DNA of 8,090 nucleotides from Verrucomicrobiales bacterium. GTDB taxonomy: Bacteria > Verrucomicrobiota > Verrucomicrobiia > Limisphaerales > UBA9464. Location of the stretch: positions 1-8,090 of the forward strand of contig DLVS01000732.1 of NCBI GenBank assembly GCA_003445095.1. Reading direction: 5' to 3'. The notes below the pieces were generated by a model, which saw only the letters and a list, made by a program, of their open reading frames with translations, was not told where the DNA came from and searched no databases. Below, piece by piece: positions 5,471-8,090 of this stretch; the first letter of the stretch is position 1, and every line of letters starts with the position of its first letter. A program made the translations under genes and the position numbers.

Positions 5471-7221
5471 AAAATCATTTCCTTGGGCAAGAATTGGTAG
5501 AGCTTCATGAACAACTCATCCTGCTGGAGAATCTCGCGCCGCCATTCGTCGGGATTGATGGCCTGCAAACGCTCGAGGTTTCCCGCCGGGAAATTGGCCA
5601 ATCCCGCGAGATTGAAGTCTTCGATCAAGGGCATCCAGCCCAGCGGCGTTTCTTGAGCCGACGCGCGCCCTCGACAACGGGCAATGATCCACTGGAGGAC
5701 GCGCATGTTCTGACCAAATCCCGGCCAGAGGAACTGCCCGTCCGCATCTTGGCGGAACCAGTTCACATTGAAAACACGCGGTGGAAACTTGATTGCCTTT
5801 CTCATATCCAACCAATGTCGGAAGTACCGTCCCATGTTATATCCGCAGAAGGGTAACATCGCCATCGGATCGCGACGGATTTGACCCACAGTTCCTGACG
5901 ACGCGGCCGTCGTCTCACTTCCCATGGTGGCCCCCAGGAAAACGCCGTGACTCCAATTGAATGCTTCGAGCACGAGCGGCACGGTCGTAGGGCGGCGGCC
6001 TCCGAAGATGATCGCGTCGATCGGGACGCCCTCAGGTTGATCAGCCTCGGGCGCGAGCATGGGGTTGTTGGCCATGGGCGCGGTGAATCGCGAATTTGGA
6101 TGCGCCGCCTTTTCTTTGGAGTTCGGTGTCCAAGGCCGCCCTTGCCAGTCCAGACATTCAGCCGGTGGCGGATCGTCGTGCCCTTCCCACCACACGGTAC
6201 CGTCTGGCTTCAACGCGACGTTGGTGAAGATGGTGTCGCGCTGAATCGTGCGCATGGCGTTGGGATTCGTCTTCGCGTTGGTGCCCGGCGCGACTCCGAA
6301 ATAACCGGCTTCGGGATTGATCGCGTAGAGCCTCCCATCGGGTCCGGGCTTCATCCAGGCGATGTCGTCACCGACCGTCCAGACCTTCCAGCCATCAAAT
6401 CCCGCGGGTGGTACCATCATCGCAAAATTCGTTTTGCCGCATTGGCTCGGGAATGCCGCGGCGACAAATGTCTTTTCCCCAGTGGGAGACTCTACCCCCA
6501 GAATCAGCATGTGTTCGGCGAGCCATCCTTCCTTCCGGCCTAAGACCGACGCAATGCGCAATGCCAAACACTTCTTGCCAAGTAGCGCATTTCCTCCGTA
6601 GCCCGAACCCACCGAGATGATTTCATTGCGCTCCGGGAAATGACAGATGAAGCGCCGCTCCGGGTTGAGATCGAGCAGGCAATGAAGGCCGCGATTAAAG
6701 TCCGGGCTGTCCCCCAGGTGTTTGCCAGCGACTTTCCCAATCCGCGCCATGATCCGCATGTTTAGGACCACATAAATCGAATCGGTTATTTCGAAGCCGA
6801 CTTTGCTGAGGGGCGAACTGGCGGGCCCCATGAGATACGGCACGACGAACATGGTGCGCCCGGTCATCGAATCCTTGGCCAGCGCTAGTAGTTTGGCACG
6901 CATCGCCTTGGGTTCGGCCCAGTTGTTGGTCGGACCCGCGTCCACCTCAGATTCGCTGCAGATGTAGGTGCATTGTTCCACTCGGGCGACGTCGTTCGGA
7001 TGGGAACGATGGTAGTAGCACCCAGGCAAACGATCCTGGTTTAGGGTAATCAACGTGCCTTGACGGACCGCTTCGGCGTTCAGTGCGTCGCGTTCGGCGT
7101 CCGAGCCATCGCACCAAAAGATGCGGTCGGGTTGAGTTAGCTCAGCAGTTTCCTGAACCCAGGCGCGGACTTGAGGGTTCGAGCACGGTGAATGTCCGTG
7201 CCGGGCGAAGTCGTGTTTCAT
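5440..7221 (-). CDS. pckG: Phosphoenolpyruvate carboxykinase (GTP)
   Basis: The complete 593-aa product matches the GTP-dependent class, normally about 600-620 aa. It converts oxaloacetate plus GTP to phosphoenolpyruvate, GDP and CO2, the first committed step of gluconeogenesis, in the cytoplasm. Landmarks in order are: HRSHPNDVARVE (71-82, substrate binding); GSGYGGNALLGKKCLALRIA (205-224) with Tyr208 and metal ligand Lys217; WLAEHMLILG (233-242) with metal ligand His237; the P-loop AFPSQCGKTNFAMM (256-269) with the mobile-loop Cys261; VGDDIAWM (283-290) with metal ligand Asp286; NPEAGYFGVAPGTN (302-315); and FGGRRPTTVPLV (406-417) followed by FNWSHGVF and the lid region near SETTAA (435-440). 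Residue spacing agrees with the mammalian enzyme apart from a 2-residue insertion after the P-loop. All key residues are intact. The ATG at 7221 has no clear ribosome site; a stop lies ten codons upstream. It reads convergently with the hydrolase and divergently from the LAB_N gene. Confidence 0.97.
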   Translation of the reverse strand: MKHDFARHGHSPCSNPQVRAWVQETAELTQPDRIFWCDGSDAERDALNAEAVRQGTLITLNQDRLPGCYYHRSHPNDVARVEQCTYICSESEVDAGPTNNWAEPKAMRAKLLALAKDSMTGRTMFVVPYLMGPASSPLSKVGFEITDSIYVVLNMRIMARIGKVAGKHLGDSPDFNRGLHCLLDLNPERRFICHFPERNEIISVGSGYGGNALLGKKCLALRIASVLGRKEGWLAEHMLILGVESPTGEKTFVAAAFPSQCGKTNFAMMVPPAGFDGWKVWTVGDDIAWMKPGPDGRLYAINPEAGYFGVAPGTNAKTNPNAMRTIQRDTIFTNVALKPDGTVWWEGHDDPPPAECLDWQGRPWTPNSKEKAAHPNSRFTAPMANNPMLAPEADQPEGVPIDAIIFGGRRPTTVPLVLEAFNWSHGVFLGATMGSETTAASSGTVGQIRRDPMAMLPFCGYNMGRYFRHWLDMRKAIKFPPRVFNVNWFRQDADGQFLWPGFGQNMRVLQWIIARCRGRASAQETPLGWMPLIEDFNLAGLANFPAGNLERLQAINPDEWRREILQQDELFMKLYQFLPKEMIFQRELLVARL

Positions 7222-7351
7222 GCAAGCGATAATCGAACGGCGGAGAAGCTAGTCACTCTTCGTCCGGGTGGCTCCACTGAAATCGCTGGTGAGACGATCA
7301 AGTTCCCCGCTTGCTCGGCGTCGGCCTTGTCCCCAACCCTGCCGGGACGCC
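7222..7351. other. Divergent intergenic region between pckG and the LAB_N gene
   Basis: This 130-bp stretch must contain the start signals for both genes unless they are leaderless. GATAAT (7228-7233) resembles a -10 box on the plus strand but has no matching -35. An imperfect dyad GATCAAG (7296-7302) / CTTGCTC (7310-7316), with one mismatch and a 7-bp spacer, is the best candidate operator. No confident promoter can be assigned in either direction. Confidence 0.3.
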
Positions 7352-7756
7352 ATGGACACCTTGCAAAACCTACTGTTCCACGGAGGAAACTTTCTGGGCA
7401 TCGAGTGGCACGGCTGGAAAATTATCGGCTGGCTCGGGAACGTCGCGTTCACCGCTCGCTTCCTGGTCCAATGGCGTGCCACCGAGAAACGCAAAGAAGT
7501 GGTCGTGCCTCCAGTGTTTTGGTGGCTCAGTTTGGCGGGTTCTTGGCTCCTGTTGTCCTATGCTTTGTTCTATCGACAGGACTCCGTGTTCATCTTTGCC
7601 AATCTCTTCAACTGGATTCCGTATGCGCGAAATCTGATCATTCACCGGCGCCACTTAAAGGCTCACATGCAATGCCCGGCGTGTTCCAAAGTGAATCCAC
7701 CCCAAGCCAAACATTGCATGGAGTGTGGCCAACGGCTCCCGGTGGAACTGCGGTAG
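7352..7756 (+). CDS. Lipid-A-biosynthesis N-terminal (LAB_N) domain membrane protein with C-terminal zinc ribbon
   Basis: From ATG 7352 the product is 134 aa. Residues about 21-97 match the LAB_N family (the domain also seen at the N-terminus of some lipid-A-disaccharide synthases and as stand-alone proteins). It shows WKIIGWLGNVAFTARFLVQW (22-41), then VVPPVFWWLSLAGSWLLLSYA (51-71) and SVFIFANLFNWIPYARNL (78-95), giving about three membrane helices. The tail (106-129) carries CPAC and CMEC, so Cys108, Cys111, Cys122 and Cys125 form a zinc-ribbon pattern C-x2-C-x10-C-x2-C, presumably cytoplasmic. LAB_N proteins are often linked to lipid A or polyprenyl-linked sugar metabolism, but this function is not shown here. 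The start at 7352 has GGGA 4 bp upstream. An ATG at 7268 in the same frame would add 28 arginine/proline-rich residues with no family match and is rejected. The zinc-ribbon tail is unusual for this family. Confidence 0.87.
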   Translation: MDTLQNLLFHGGNFLGIEWHGWKIIGWLGNVAFTARFLVQWRATEKRKEVVVPPVFWWLSLAGSWLLLSYALFYRQDSVFIFANLFNWIPYARNLIIHRRHLKAHMQCPACSKVNPPQAKHCMECGQRLPVELR

Positions 7757-7862
7757 CTCATTTTCGCAGGGTACGGACTCCCTCGCTTCGATTGGTCGCG
7801 CGTCGTTCCACCGATCAGAGGATAAATATTCTACGGCGCAGCGCCCAGCCACACGCGGGCTC

Positions 7863-8090
7863 CTAAAGGCTAGACTCGGTACTGACCGCGGCGGCGCGAC
7901 CGCGCGTTTCGTTAACAAACAAAGTGATTACGAAGCCGACCACGAGGAATCCCGCCAGCACCAGGAGCGCCGCGGGCGTGCCCGTCGTATCTTTGATCCA
8001 CGCGAACGGAAAACTCATGATGGCCGCTAGTTTGAACACCAACCCCCACATCCCGAAAGACTCCGCCGCCTTCCCAGCCGGCGCCAGGTA
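7863..8090 (-). CDS. C-terminal part of an MFS transporter, probably UMF1/Atg22-like (5' end outside window)
   Basis: The minus-strand frame is open from the right edge to a TAG at 7863-7865, giving 75 residues of C-terminus. It contains YLAPAGKAAESFGMWGLVFK, an arrangement like the loop and helix '..P.g..aefFGly.l..k' seen late in UMF1/Atg22-type transporters. A second membrane helix (PAALLVLAGFLVVGFVITLFV) and VNETRGR, resembling the family's terminal 'vdE.rG', follow. An apparent ATG at 8049-8051 is internal, because the frame and family similarity continue upstream of it. Substrate cannot be inferred. It converges with the LAB_N gene, with 106 bp between the two stops and no clear intrinsic terminator. 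Confidence 0.65.
   Translation of the reverse strand, partial: YLAPAGKAAESFGMWGLVFKLAAIMSFPFAWIKDTTGTPAALLVLAGFLVVGFVITLFVNETRGRAAAVSTESSL

Noticed and set aside
5947..6543. 198-codon plus-strand open frame inside pckG
   Set aside because: It is antisense to the well-conserved core of PEPCK and its translation is Arg/Gly-rich with no domain; a GC-driven shadow.
7757..7862. Terminator between the LAB_N gene and the MFS fragment
   Set aside because: Only weak inverted pairs (GATTGGT/ACCGATC with a 13-nt loop, GCCC/GGGC) exist and no T-run follows on either strand.
7192..7866. 224-codon plus-strand frame over the LAB_N gene
   Set aside because: It is out of frame with the clear LAB_N/zinc ribbon product and has no recognisable domain.
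1..8090. CRISPR array, insertion sequence, phage genes, tRNA or rRNA
   Set aside because: No spaced direct repeats, transposase or integrase motifs, terminal inverted repeats, or tRNA/rRNA-like sequence were seen on reading both strands.

Overview
The window looks like chromosomal DNA from a GC-rich Gram-negative bacterium, most likely a member of the Verrucomicrobiota (Pedosphaera-like lineage). The main clue is a large pseudopilin. It has the N-terminal segment [16 protein letters not shown] followed by [13 protein letters not shown], and a C-terminal H-X9-DG motif; this form is abundant in Verrucomicrobiota and related phyla. An ECF sigma factor whose N-terminus has the 'TSxTLxNRxKDxDD..W..FF..Y' pattern common in the same group supports this. 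The assignment rests on protein style only and was not tested by a database search.

Layout, left to right. On the minus strand, a class V PLP-dependent aminotransferase (107-1258) is fused at its start to the stop of a TerC-family membrane protein (1255-1998) by a 4-bp ATGA overlap. A possible further gene of the same operon begins 7 bp after the aminotransferase and leaves the window at the left edge. Upstream of this pair is a strong intrinsic terminator (2087-2117), which ends a single-gene unit for the pseudopilin (2135-2962, minus). The pseudopilin has a good TTGACA-type promoter (2999-3026) with a perfect dyad inside it.

A roughly 480-bp intergenic region follows. It contains a structured hairpin and a tentative ECF-type promoter but no convincing gene. 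On the plus strand come an ECF sigma factor (3446-4063), a small four-helix membrane protein of unknown function (4180-4617) and an alpha/beta hydrolase (4643-5470), probably one transcription unit. The hydrolase converges on, and overlaps by 31 bp, a complete GTP-type phosphoenolpyruvate carboxykinase gene pckG (5440-7221, minus). Divergent from pckG is a small membrane protein with a lipid-A-biosynthesis N-terminal (LAB_N) domain plus a C-terminal zinc ribbon (7352-7756, plus). The right edge cuts a minus-strand gene that looks like the C-terminus of an MFS transporter of the UMF1/Atg22-like type.

Functionally this is mostly a housekeeping neighbourhood (gluconeogenesis, membrane transport, PLP enzyme). 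I see no phage, transposon, CRISPR, toxin-antitoxin or tRNA/rRNA feature. The least ordinary items are the LAB_N-zinc ribbon protein, the sigma factor/membrane protein/hydrolase cluster without a recognisable anti-sigma factor, the TerC-aminotransferase translational coupling, and the dyad within the pseudopilin promoter.
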